DNA of 32,827 bases from Hymenochaete sp. R1 (GCA_019400425.1 JAFREE010000212.1:1-32827); one strand, 5' to 3'; positions 11,126 through 22,207 are shown, counted from the stretch's first letter. Notes: generated by a model not told the origin, from the sequence alone. Numbers and translations: made by a program.

Positions 11126-11690
11126 TTAAAAGGAGACAAGGCTCAGTTGGCTGCCTTGATAGGGTGTTTGAAACGGTTTTACTCTGGGATCTTTGGTTGT
11201 TAAGTACTATGCAATACGCCTTTTCGTTGTCCATTTGGCAACCCAAGTGCATCAGCTTTGTCACAAAGTGACATTGTCGCAATTATTTGTGCATATGATG
11301 TTTCTGTTATTTTGTTGCTTCGAGTGCCGCCCAAGCTTTCGTATCGTCAGGAAAATGCATTAAGCCAATTATCGTAATGGGCCATACGTCAGTTTTCCGA
11401 CATGACTTCGCTCGCTTATCCCTGATTCTCATGCGCTTCTCCAGATTGGCTTCCCTTCGCCGAACTTCAGCAAGCACGTCTTCGACCAGGTCCGCTTCTC
11501 ATAGCGGGCCGATCCATTCCGGCTCGAGGTAAGCCACGGATCTTCTCAAAATTTATCTTGCCTCTAACCTTGTTTTGAGACGTTGCTTCCCTGGTCTAGA
11601 CATCGCGTTCATTGCAGCAAAATCCTGCAATAACCCGAGGAAATTACTTAGTCATTTCCTGGCGATCCTCTCATAAACAAGGGATTGGAG
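11126..11690. other. Intergenic region between mannanases, no gene seen
   Basis: This holds the 3' flank of mannanase A and unique upstream sequence of copy B. No open frame resembles a known family, and no RNA or repeat was recognised apart from the promoter blocks listed separately. Confidence 0.5.
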
Positions 11691-11869
11691 AGTGCCGAGC
11701 AACTGCCGGCTATTTGCCTTTTCTATGACTTACATTCTGAAGAAGTCCTTCTAGTATCGGAATAAAACGAATGCTTCATTCGATAATCATATCCTCAATG
11801 TAAAATTGGATGTGCCTTGCCAGCACTGCTTCAAATCGAATGAACGATGATTAGTCGAAGTATAAAAGG
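11691..11869 (+). promoter_or_regulatory. Mannanase B promoter with TATA box and shared blocks
   Basis: Contains block 1 (11691-11714) and block 2 (11812-11827) shared with mannanase A, lying 233 and 112 nt before the ATG (254 and 124 nt in copy A). A consensus TATA box, TATAAAAGG (11861-11869), lies 54 nt before the ATG at 11924. Sequence between the blocks has diverged. Confidence 0.55.
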
Positions 11870-11923
11870 TGGTTCATCGACTCGGACGATGCGAGTCGAA
11901 CTTGAGCGATTTTATGTGACAAA

Positions 11924-13650
11924 ATGCCCAGAGTCGGTCGTGTGTTTCTTGCTTTCGCTTCCGCTGCGGTGGCCCGTTCGCTGGTCAATGCTCAGGCTGC
12001 GAATTGGAGTCAATGTGGTGTACGAATGGACTTCGATCATTATATCTGCGTCTACTGGTAGTATTGTTACTGACGCTGTAAAACAGGGCGAAGGCTGGTC
12101 GGGTGCCACAACGTGCGTTTTTGGATCGGTCTGCACAAGGCAGAATGATTATTATTCTCGTTCGTCTCCTCTCATAGATATTTGTGGTGCATAATCTGAC
12201 CATGGGAACAGAATGTATTCCAGATAGCACCACGAGCCCAGTTACCTCTCTCACCGCCTCAGGTACACCTGTGACCTCGATTACAACCACAACGGCTGCG
12301 GTATCGGTACCAACTATCACCGGTTTTGTCAAGACATCAGGTCAGAAGTTCGTATTGAATGGCGAGGACTACGTTGTCGCGGGTACAAATGCTTATTGGC
12401 TCGCCCAAGTGAGCGACGAGGATATCGACACTGCATTTGACGATATCGTTGCAGCAGGATTGACAACCGTCAGAACCATGTTAGTCTACTTCTTTTGGAT
12501 TGCCTTTCGTTCCGGTTATATGCTAATTATCATACATTATATGAATTCTTCTGAATTGTGCAATAACCTGTATTCAGGGGCTTCAACGACGTCACTTCCC
12601 CTCAGAACTACGGCGCTTATTACCAACTCTGGCAGGATGGTGTCGCAACGTTTAACACTGGCGCGTACGGGATTTCGCGTTTCGACGCTGTCGTCGCATC
12701 GGCCAAAGCGCATGGTATCCGACTTATTGTTGCACTGGTGAACAATTGGTCCGACTATGGTGGTATGGACGTGTATGTTAGTCAACTAAATCCCGGAGGA
12801 ACGCACGATACATTCTACACGAACGAGAAGGTGATACAGGCATACGAGAATTATATCTCCGAGTTTGTAGGGAGATATTTGAATGAGTCGACGATTATGG
12901 CATGGGAGCTTGCGAACGAGCCACGTTGGTGAGAACGAATTCTTCAAGCGCTATTTGGTCTGAAATGATCTGAATGCTCAACTAGCTCGGGATCAACAGG
13001 AAGCGCTTCATCTGCATGCGACACCACTGGTTCCACTATTTATAACTGGGCATCTGTAATCAGTGCCTACATCAAATCCATTGACGCCAACCATCTCGTA
13101 GGCATCGGGGATGAAGGATGGTTTCAGGAGTCAAACCCACCCTCGTACCCATACGCTCCGGGTGTTGGTGTCGACTTTGTCGCGAACCTAGCAATCGAGA
13201 CCCTAGATTTTGGTACGTTCCATATGTATCCAGAGGTGAGCACACATCGCATCTAAGATGAAACGGCTACATGACCTGACTCCAAACCCATGATGAAACA
13301 CTTCGATGCTTGACGTGGCGACGATACACCTCTTTTAGAGCTGGGGCGAAGCGGATGCAGCTGCCACGTGGGGCATCCAGTGGATCGCCGACCACGCCAC
13401 TGCACAGAAAAATGCAAACAAGCCCGTCATCGTGGAAGAGTTCGGCGTCACACAAGCTGATAAAGTGACGACGTACACGAGTTGGTACAACGAGATCATT
13501 TCCTCGAGCCTCACCGGTGATCTGGTGTGGCAGGCGGGTTCGCAGTTGTCGACAGGACCCAGTCCAGATGATGGGTACGCCGTGTATCCGACTGGGAGTG
13601 CGTATCCGGTTATGGAAAGTGCGGCGGCGCAGTTGAAGGCAAGAGGATGA
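11924..13650 (+). CDS. Secreted endo-beta-1,4-mannanase, CBM1-GH5_7 (copy B)
   Basis: Paralogue of the preceding gene with the same reaction and secreted location. Exons: 11924-12019, 12087-12159, 12212-12479, 12578-12928, 12986-13235 and 13339-13650; 449 residues. Exons 2-6 have exactly the lengths of copy A (73, 268, 351, 250, 312 nt), and intron 5 is 103 nt in both. The N-terminus is a signal peptide (ending SLVNAQA), then CBM1 (NWSQCGGEGWSGATTC ... NDYYSQC), a Thr/Ser/Val-rich linker and the GH5 domain. The acid/base is E260 (NEP); the nucleophile is in EEFG (E379/E380). It has RTMGFND where copy A has RTWGFND. The signal peptide and linker are the most diverged parts; the catalytic domain is nearly unchanged. 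The start is the only ATG giving a signal peptide; an ATG just upstream is followed at once by TGA. Confidence 0.95.
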
Positions 13651-14600
13651 CGAGAAAGTCTGGACTTTGGCTTTGCTCTTAGGCTTTTGGAGGAAGCTTA
13701 TTTCAATATTGTCAGTTGTTAGACTTGCATATTGTTCTTCCTATCCGTTTTGATGATGATGTGTTATCAATGCTTAGTACTATTCCCGAAATAAGGCTGG
13801 GATCAGTCTTTGACGCAATACTCAATAGGGTGTTATTACTGCACCGGCTTTGCCCTGAACCTAAGCTATCGTTACTCGTATCGTATCGTTTAGAGACGAC
13901 TACCTTTAACAAGGATCCGGCGAACCTCAGATGTAATATGTATGCATTTCTCGTAGCATTGCCGTTCAAGTTCACGTCTCGAGTCCAGAATGCCCACGAG
14001 ACTCGAAGCGGTTAAATGTGTATCCCATCTCGTTTTCCAAGATGTCTTTATCACAGATGCCTTCTTCCCGCCGTGATGTGGCCATAATTAGTTGATTGCA
14101 ATGAATGCCTTGTACATATACTAAGATCTCATAAGCACACCTGATCTTCTTCCCATCATGATGGACCGTCATTCCCTGCTCTTGGGCTCTCAGCAACTCA
14201 ATATCAATCTATTGATCAATACGGCCACAGCGGCACTACACTCCAACCCTTGTATTTCGGTTTATCCCCTCGATGAACAAGGACTTCGGATGACTCGGAT
14301 ATTTCCCTGTGCATTGTGCTTCGCAGCTGCGGTGATTGCTGATTCAATGATGCGAGCAGCCCAACAGAACATATTCAGAACGTACTTCAAGTACCGAGAT
14401 ATCGTGCCAGAGTCGCTCATCGTTATGGACTCCCCAGTTCCGTTATTCTTTATCCGAGTATCCAGAACATCCTCAGACTCTGTGCCCTCGTTTCAACATT
14501 TACTCTGAATATTCTCTGTCCTAGACTGTCATCCAATCATCATCGACATTATTTGTCCCCGGCCTCCGATTAAGCGTCTAGTGTAGTAGTTTGAAGAAAT
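13651..14600. other. Intergenic region, no gene seen
   Basis: About 950 nt between mannanase B and the next gene. Open frames on both strands (for example 14158-14508) lack hydrophobic, motif or family signals and are probably chance. No RNA gene, repeat or transposon remnant was recognised. Confidence 0.5.
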
Positions 14601-15392
14601 ATGACTACAGCAGGAGAGATTGTCGGTATTGTCATTGCATGCATCGTTTTCGCGGCCATGGCCATCGTCTTGTGCGGCACAGAGGGAGTCACACCCACCG
14701 AGGTCCATATGGAAAGGCAGAGAAAACGGAAAGAAAGACATGATGCTCGGTTCGTTTCCTTCTCTTGTTCCAATTGCTTCACGTCCTAATAGGCCTTTGA
14801 CCTATCGACAAACAGAATGGCCGAACGTCGTGCTCGCCGGGAGATGGAGGAACGAGAGCTAGCGGAGAATCCCACTGCGCCTCGCCCGCGGACGATCGCC
14901 TTCGCAGCCAACGCAAGTACACCACCTAGCATTCAGAAGACACCCTCTCCCACCCTTGCTCAAACCTCTGAGCCTACATCTACGTCCACACTTTCCAATT
15001 TATTTAAGCCCAAGCGAAAAGCGAGTCCGCCGCCGCCAGGTATCAGCGGGAGCGATAGGGACGTAATGGCAACGAAAGAGATGGAATCGAGAAGCATGGT
15101 TTCATCACCGAGTTCGTCGCCATCCTCACAGCCTAGTCCAATCTCAGATGGACGGAGGAGCCACGACGTTGCCAATGAGCTTGAGTCGGGCTTGGTAGAA
15201 AAAGAGCGACATGTAGACGAGGAAGAAGACGACGACAGCGATGATGATGAAGGCGAGGTGGAAGGAGAGGACGCGGCTCGCTCTGGTCCCGTTAACAGAT
15301 CGAGCGGTATTGGCTCATCCTCATCCTCCTCATCCACCACGATCTCTGTTCCCCGTCCCGTATATTCTCCAAATGCGGCGTTGAATGTCTAA
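14601..15392 (+). CDS. Small single-pass membrane protein with acidic, disordered tail
   Basis: Not recognised. Two exons (14601-14749, 14816-15392) give 241 residues; the 66-nt intron splits an Arg codon. Residues about 5-24 form one transmembrane segment (EIVGIVIACIVFAAMAIVL). A basic, Arg/Lys/Glu-rich stretch follows to about 70 (ERQRKRKERHDAR, then ERRARREMEERE). The rest is Ser/Pro-rich low complexity with an Asp/Glu run at about 190-210 and a Ser run near the C-terminus. A short extracytoplasmic N-terminus with a cytoplasmic tail fits the positive-inside rule. It could be an adaptor or anchor, but no function can be assigned. The spliced frame and the clean TM-basic-tail order support a real gene. 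Confidence 0.7.
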
Positions 15393-15723
15393 CATTATGT
15401 CCAAGAGGTATTGCTATTTTTTCTCTTTTTTTAGTCTTTTCATGCTGTGATAATAAGTTGCATGGCATCTATTCATAAAATGTACGACCACTGCATCATT
15501 TTCGGGCATCTCTTTCTCGACCCTCATCGCACCTCCTTTCCAACTACCTTACTTTTTCTGATTGTCACTTAGAGTAACGCTTGTGCTGAAGTAATGCTGC
15601 TCTTATCCCTACTTATCATCATCTTGGAGTTGCTAGTAGTAGTCTGTACACGTCTTGATAATCTATCACTATTTCTTACTTCTGACTATCTCCGATTTAC
15701 TCATCTCCATAAAATACGACAAC
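15393..15723. other. Intergenic region between convergent genes
   Basis: The plus-strand membrane-protein gene and the minus-strand Rieske gene converge here. The sequence is T-rich and consistent with 3' UTRs. Nothing else is seen. Confidence 0.5.
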
Positions 15724-17857
15724 CTACCAAGCCAAAACCCCATGCTCGCTTCCCAACTCTGCGCAGATCTTGCTGGCAACACATGCCGTACTTGAATCGT
15801 CAATGTCGCTTGACTTGGTGGTCGTTCGTGTTGTTGGGGCGACAGGATTGATTTCATGTCCAGCTTCCCGCTCTTCGTCAAGATGTTGTTTGCAGAAGTC
15901 TGAGAAAAATGATCAATAGGAACAAGACTTAATTGTGCATAACCTTTTTTAAGGCGCATACCGACGACTCGGCTTTGATGGAATGATACACCGAGCTCGT
16001 TGTAAGGATGAACTATCATCCGAAGGAACCCTAGGTTAGTATGCGACCTAGAGTGCAAGATACTAAACGTTACACGTACGTGAACCTGTAGAATAGACTC
16101 CCGCGTTCAGACCTCGTTGCGCTGCTGTGCACAAGTCGTAATCTTCTCGTTGAATCTGTTCAAAAAACTGGTGACATACGCCGGTCACTCCTTTTCCGAA
16201 AAGCTGTACCAGAAAAAAGAAGAGTACTGACTTTCATGTAATCGCTAAGTTCGGAATCGGAAACGCCTTTGCGGCGATAGATATCATATTCCAACCGGGA
16301 CTTAGAGCATAGTTATGGTTTTATACGCGCGGTGAGAATCGTTATCCTTACCGTGGTAGCGGATAACGGCACGACCCGCACGTTGTACCACATTGTATCG
16401 GTGACGGTGACGCCCACACTACGTGCATCATATCTAAACAGATATCACAAATACACAGGAAAAGCCACTGACGTCGGGAAGATAAAAATAAAGTACTTAA
16501 CGATAATACGTAATCAGTATTGATGTTCGTACGAGGGAGCTGTCGAAGCGTACTGGGTCTGACTCGTTCTTATTCTCATTCGGGACATGGTGTCTAGCTG
16601 AGTTCTTCATCGGAGTTACGACATATTTGTCTATGTCGAAGTTCTGTCGGTGAAAAGGTCGATAGTAAGCCCAGGTCCATCGTGCAATATAGCTTTACGA
16701 CTTACCTTTCCGAAGTTGGGGTGGCCGATACTAAAGAAGACTTATCAGTGCCACATATCGGTCTGGTACCCAAGGACTTACGTGCAATGATAACACTCCT
16801 CATACCCATCCATGAATGTCTTCCAATTAAAAGAACCCTCAATTGACCAAGAGTACGCGAATCTTACAAGCACAAACATCCAGATCTTTTTTTTGGACCA
16901 TGATGCAGGGTGAGCTCACGTATATTGCTCCTGTTTGAAATCCTTCCATGCATCGACAAGAGTGCCGAAATGCTCTGAGAACGGGACAGGATGCGGTGAA
17001 GCATCAAAGTTGATGAAGATGTGTCCATGACAAGTGACATGCGTATGGATCTTGAATAAGCCCTGTGGTGTCGGTGATGCATTGAGCGAAGTAAAAGAAG
17101 GGAGAACAACTGGCGCTCACGTTTGATTTTTTGTCGAAGTCGGGCAGAGCCTCAAACTTATTCAGAAGCCTTGACATAAGCAACCTGGCCTGGACAAAAA
17201 GGAGATAGACATTTTACCTTCGGTGCTTTGACCAGATCTCCTTTTGCGTTATAACTCCATCCATGATACTGCAGATACCGATCGTTTCATTTATAAAACA
17301 AAAAATGGCGCTGGCCGAGGCTTACTCTACAGCCAATTACAAGAGAGGAACCTGCAGGCTTAGTCACCACTGGAAAGGCTCGGTGTCTACAGACGTTGTG
17401 GAACGCTTGATAGTTCCCATCTCGATCGCTGATTTCCGTGAGTATAACTTCAACGAGCAGAAGGATGAAGAACCTACAGAGTGATGAGATAGTCGTAGAC
17501 GTAGTTGCCTAATACAGTGGAATCGAGTGAGCTTGATAAGAATGACTCCTTCGATACGAGCGAATCACTACAGACCGCTGACATAGTCTCCGGGTTTACT
17601 GAATCGCGAAGTATGCGCGGCAAGGAGCCATTTCTATCAGGATATCCTTAGATTCAACCTCTGCTGTCGGCCAAATGACTAAGATACGGGAGACTTACCT
17701 TAGAAAATATAGCACGCTTCTCGAGTTGGAAGATATTCTCGTCCCTCATCCATCTTGCGGGAAGAGTCGTCCCAATTCGTTGAGCTTCGTTCCCACTATC
17801 ATTTGAAGGAGCTGGGGCTGGTGGCAGAGATGAATGGGACACTAGAGCAGGAGTCAT
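15724..17857 (-). CDS. Rieske-type non-haem iron oxygenase, choline monooxygenase-like (copy A)
   Basis: Alpha-subunit-like oxygenase that would use a Rieske [2Fe-2S] centre and mononuclear Fe to hydroxylate or demethylate a small substrate, which is unknown. Sixteen exons, minus strand: 17857-17699, 17633-17576, 17508-17478, 17428-17326, 17268-17218, 17156-17121, 17062-16920, 16862-16782, 16730-16706, 16643-16554, 16495-16473, 16418-16352, 16300-16232, 16167-16080, 16012-15962 and 15899-15724; 416 residues. The Rieske ligands are CRH (96-98) and CRYH (116-119), 17 residues apart. The iron ligands are H219 and H224 in CYHCTIGHP, and an Asp in EDYDLC (about 321-323), followed by QRGLNAGVYSTG. 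No signal peptide is seen. The C-terminus ends SEHGVLAW, as in copy B. Exons 2-16 match copy B in length; exon 1 is 21 nt longer. Confidence 0.9.
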
Positions 17858-18622
17858 GTTGGTCTCTTCCGGGCATGAGTCCTAGAACCGCGTTTGGTCA
17901 CATATTTGAAGCCGGCTAGACTTCTATCTCGACGCAAGAATTACAAGCGTGGGATTAGAACCTACGATAATATTTTCATGCCATTCATTAGTTCGATCCG
18001 TCTCGGAACACTCGGGATTCCTAGAGGTTGCTTCTCAACAGAGAAGGCAACAAAGCTGCACAAAACGCAACAGAATCCGGGTATTCTTCCTGGCAACCCC
18101 TGTGTCTGATAACAGATGAGGAAGATCGAATGACTATACTGCGACTCACATTAGTGATTATATTAGTGGCAACGCCTTTCTAATTGCTAACTCATCAAAT
18201 GACACTGGTTTGGAGTTCTTTGAAGTCTCGTTATTGCATGAACATGTTAGGTGCGGACGGTATCAGTCTACGTTGCATTGTCATTTTGTGGACGAACGGG
18301 ACTCGATGATAGAAGCCAGGAAACGCGCCGCGGGGTTCGGAAAGTCCTATCAAGAGTAGAAAGCATGTGTTAGACAAGTGCATGCTGCACTCCTTTGTCT
18401 TCGCCGAGGGGGGAGACGGTTGTACATGGAGAGCTGCTCAATTCTGCGCCTTTGGATCAGAACAAACCAAATCTGCCGAGAATCTTGAGTTCAGATACTC
18501 CTTCACATGAAAAACGGTCGCTGTTTGTCATTCAACAACCCAGTTGTACATCAATAGTTGTTTCGCGTGTCAAGTTTGTTTACGCCCGCCACTTCTCCTG
18601 TGTTTATAATCCATGTCGCACT
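17858..18622. other. Intergenic region between Rieske copies
   Basis: Upstream region of copy A and 3' flank of copy B. Apart from the short element at 17902-17911, no gene, RNA or repeat is evident. A weak tRNA-like T-arm near 17940-17960 (minus) lacks a matching acceptor stem. Confidence 0.5.
17902..17911 (-). promoter_or_regulatory. CTTCAAATAT element upstream of Rieske copy A
   Basis: The minus-strand sequence CTTCAAATAT ends 44 nt before the start codon. The same ten bases lie 56 nt before the start of copy B (20791-20800), while the flanks have diverged. It may act as a core promoter element; the role is inferred from position and conservation only. Confidence 0.35.
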
Positions 18623-20734
18623 TTACCAGGCTAACACTCCATGCTCGCTTCCCAATTCGGAGCATATTTTGCTCGCCACGCACGCGGGACTGGAGTCATC
18701 GCCTCCGCTTGTGGTCCCTAGGATTTGAGACGTTGGGACGACAGGATTGATTTCATGTCCGATCTCACGTTCCTTGTCCAGATGCTCGTTACAAAAATCT
18801 ATATATTGAGTAGTCGATTGATTTGTCATTGAACAGAGAAATTTATCACATGAGACACGCACCAACGACTCGACCTTGATGGAATGAGACGCCTGCTTCG
18901 TTGTCGGGATGAACTAATGTTTGTAGAAGGACGTCGACTACATAAGCAAGAGCAGCTCGAACAAAAGAAACAAAGAGTAGATACGCACGGAGACCGGTAG
19001 AGTATACGCCGGCGTTCAATCCTCGCTGCGTTGCGGTGCACAAGTCATAGTCTTCTTTTTCGACTTGCTCATAAAACTACATCGAAGTTAACATGGTACC
19101 ACACTTAAATGAGAGAAGCTTTCGAAAGCCAACAAGATGCATACCTTCATAAGCTCCCGGAGCTCAGGATATGGAAGAGTCTTGCGCCGGTACACATCGT
19201 ACTCCATGCGTGTCTAGGATAGGTGGAGTTAAGAAGGAAAATATCTTTTATATTGCAAAGAATTCTGTCCACGTACGCAAGTGGCGGAAATCGGAACCAC
19301 TCGCATTGTGTACCACATCTTATCGGTGACGGTGACGCCCATTCTATTCGAGGAATCAGCGTGGTCGGCTGGACTAAGTTCACAATTCAAACGAGGAAGC
19401 ACCGTACGATGGGAAAATGAAAATGAAAAACTGGAAAGCAGTTCGTCAACCGTAATCGTTGGTGGACTGGAGAACCACGTACAGGTTCCGTCTCATTTTC
19501 ATTGGCTTTAGAGATTTGATGGCGCGCGGCGTTTTTCAACAGAGTCACTCCATACTGGCTCACGTCGAATTTCTATGTACGCAAGTCCGCGCGTTAGAAG
19601 TTATGAGAAATCACAAGTGATAAATGCTCACCTTGCCAAAATCGGGATGTCCAACGCTTCGAAGAAAGATCGAGTCGGCATGAAAACGATGGGAAGATCG
19701 AGAGGCCGTACGTGCAATGATAACATTCTTGATATCCATCCATCAACGTCTTCCAATTATACGCACCCTCAATCGTCCAGCTATACGCGTATCTAGAAAT
19801 TGAAATGGTTTTAGTCCAAATCTTGACTCGCCATGCACATAGTACGCGGGCGTACGTATAATCTTCTTGTTTGAATTTGCTCCACTCCGCCGTAAGGTTC
19901 CCAAAATGAGTCTCAAACGGGACGGGATTGGGTGAGGCATCGAAATTGATAAAGATATATCCTTGCGGAGTAACATGCGTAAGGATTTTAAACAAGCCCT
20001 GTGGAAATCCATAACTCTCGCGAAGGTCAGAACATCATTGGGATAGGCGTACGTTGGCATTCTTGTCGAAATCCGGTAGCTGGTCAAACTTCCAAAACGT
20101 CAGTTCCAGCATATTGTTGCAGTCGCCTACAAATCTAACCTTCGGTGCTTTTACTAAATCACCTTTAGCATTGTAACTCCATCCATGATACTGACGATAA
20201 TCATCATCAGCACTTGGCCTCTCAGAGGATGGCGAGACTCACTCTACACCCTAAAACAAGAGAAGACCCGGTTGATTTTGTTACAACCGGGTAAGCGCGA
20301 TGCCTGCAGACGTTATGAAATGCTTGATAGTTCCCATCACGGTCGCTGATCCATATCGATAAAAATTTCCGCGACAAGCAAATAAAATGGCCCACAGAGT
20401 TATAAAATAGTCAAAAACGTAGTTGCCTAACGTAGGGCTGCGTAAGTATGTTTGATAATGTCACAAATAGAGTTAAGTACGGACCGCTGATATAATCTCC
20501 AGGGTTGATGAAGCGTGAGGTATGGGATGCCAAAAGCCAGGTCTGCCAAGCTTCTTCTTTTCATATTCGCTGCGACATTATGGCAAAGAAGTGTACCTTG
20601 GAGAAAATAGCCCGCTTCTCGAGTTGGAAAATATTTTCATCCCTCATCCATCTTGCTGGAAGGGTCCTCGGAGAATCTTGGGATGTTTCATTTTCTCTAC
20701 GATGCAAGGGCTGGGACACAAGAGCGGGCGTCAT
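18623..20734 (-). CDS. Rieske-type non-haem iron oxygenase, choline monooxygenase-like (copy B)
   Basis: Paralogue of the neighbouring oxygenase; same predicted chemistry, substrate unknown. Exons, minus strand: 20734-20597, 20542-20485, 20426-20396, 20345-20243, 20190-20140, 20088-20053, 19998-19856, 19792-19712, 19656-19632, 19572-19483, 19430-19408, 19343-19277, 19213-19145, 19076-18989, 18913-18863 and 18798-18623; 409 residues. The Rieske ligands are C89, H91, C109 and H112. The Fe ligands are H212 and H217 in CYHCTVGHP, with an Asp in EDYDLC (314 or 316). GVTVTDKMWYT and QRGLNAGVYSTG are shared with copy A. Introns are 50-75 nt and unrelated in sequence between copies, although every junction phase is kept. 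The shorter exon 1 lacks seven residues of a Pro/Ala/Ser-rich leader. No targeting signal is obvious, so the protein is probably cytosolic. Confidence 0.9.
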
Positions 20735-20790
20735 GGTCGCCTCTGGGATTTGGACTGCGCTCTACGAGCGAATACCTCTGCTACTTGTCT

Positions 20791-20800
20791 ATATTTGAAG
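20791..20800 (-). promoter_or_regulatory. CTTCAAATAT element upstream of Rieske copy B
   Basis: Same ten-base sequence as at 17902-17911, here 56 nt before the copy B start codon. Conservation inside otherwise diverged upstream DNA suggests a kept promoter element; this is inference. Confidence 0.35.
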
Positions 20801-21344
20801 ACTCGTGAGGTCTCGTTGACGTAGATGATAACGGTGCCTGAGGGTTCACGAGGTCAATGGAACCCACCAGCTCCATTCAGCATCGGAGGGACCGGGATTC
20901 TTACTAACAATTCAACTGATCTCATGACACTCAGATTGCAACTGGGTTGCTAGTGGAACCCACCGCTCGACTTCGACTCGACTTCGAGCAAAGTAATACA
21001 AGAGTCAAAGAAGGGAGATACGTGACACGAGCATCGTTTTGATACCGCGTATCTTTGGAATCAACCTAAAGGCTCGGGATTAAATGCAAGCCCCAGAAAG
21101 GAATTAGAAAACTCACTTACGGGGGCCATTCAGACTGTATCCCACTGAAGTCATCCAAGGAATTCGTAATCTAACCTTGAAGCTTATCGCGCAGTCGTTC
21201 AAAGAACTTCAAGAAAAACAGGGGTCCTCATTATCGAGACAGAAGGCTTGCAACGTCTCGTGAACAGGCAAAACTCAATAGTATGGATGGTGGTGGAAAA
21301 AAAGGAAGAACTCCGAAGAAAGTCTTGGTTGTACCCAATGAAAA

Positions 21345-21371
21345 ACGCGTGACGTCACATCACATGACTCA
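21345..21371. promoter_or_regulatory. Clustered ACGCGT, TGACGTCA and TGACTCA sites
   Basis: Within 27 nt lie ACGCGT (21345-21350, the MluI cell-cycle box sequence), TGACGTCA (21350-21357, the full ATF/CREB palindrome) and TGACTCA (21365-21371, the Gcn4/AP-1 site). The cluster is about 610 nt upstream of Rieske copy B and 1.2 kb upstream of the gene at 22568. Motif identity is seen directly; function is inference. Confidence 0.4.
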
Positions 21372-21745
21372 GTTTCGCATGCTCTTTTTTCATGGGAAAT
21401 CGCGCGTATGTTACTTAGCTCAGCTTTCGACCGTCTTTTTCATGAAATTTACTCGCTCGCACTAAACGACCACTGCAACTTCCTCAACTATGGATCGAAA
21501 AGCGTGGCCCAGCGCATTTGATTTGAAAAAAAGAACTTGTCATATCGTTTGGTTTGGAATATGAATATTTTCTTACCTATGTCCAACCCCTCCAATGACC
21601 TGACATGAGTCGTCACCCCCTCGGGCGTGTAGCATAGACCAGGAAGCCAGGAACTATTGTTTTCATGCATATTCGAAGGAGAAAGAAGTCCACCACGTCC
21701 CCTAACACAACGACAGAGTCCTAAGACAAGAAGCTGACGTGAACT

Positions 21746-21776
21746 TCTCCTGGTTGGGGCTCTCCTGGTTGGGGGC
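21746..21776. repeat. Short tandem duplication
   Basis: TCTCCTGGTTGGGGC (21746-21760) is followed directly by TCTCCTGGTTGGGGGC (21761-21776), two adjacent copies differing by one G. It is probably a local slippage or repair duplication. Confidence 0.6.
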
Positions 21777-21952
21777 TCTTACTCCCTGGCTACGTTCGTT
21801 TCTCGGTCATTTTCTCTAGCAACGACGACACAACCTGTCCAGAAAGCGAACCGATCATGCTTTGCATGTGCAATCATCGCCTTTCTCAACATAAAATATG
21901 GATTACATTGCACTGCAAATTTTTGAGACACGGCATGCATATGTTCGTAGTC

Positions 21953-22207
21953 TCATAGCTTCACTGCCTCATTGATGATCGAAGGCATCAACTTGAACTT
22001 CCACCAGCCAGCCAGCCGCAGACCACAAGCGCCGCCTCCGCGAGATGAGCAAGCATCGGTAGCCATAGCCGAGCCGGGTGACCGAAATTGATCCCGCATC
22101 GACAACCGAATCGGAACCCCAAAAGGCAATTCGGGAAGCAGGACTGTAGCCGTCGTCTGTGCCTTCGTCCACTTCCGCGCCTCGATTCCGTCCATCGTCA
22201 TCTCCAT
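21953..22207 (-). pseudogene. Isolated coding-like fragment, possible 3' exon of a lost gene
   Basis: Not recognised. An 84-residue minus-strand frame stands out as GC-rich with protein-like composition against an AT-rich surround. It contains EARKWTKAQTTATVLLPELP, then SSRGGGACGLRLAGWWKF and ends MPSIINEAVKL. A possible 3' splice site (TTGCTAG) lies just upstream of its ATG, so it may be the last exon of a gene whose 5' part is gone. No upstream exon with matching frame was found. It could instead be a small intact gene or a chance frame. Confidence 0.3.

Noticed and set aside
14158..14508. A 116-codon open frame in the region before the small membrane protein
   Set aside because: No signal peptide, domain or splice pattern; its composition is unremarkable and it lies in otherwise non-coding sequence.
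17930..18010. A tRNA-like T-arm sequence on the minus strand
   Set aside because: The T-stem has a mismatch, and no acceptor or anticodon stem could be paired around it.
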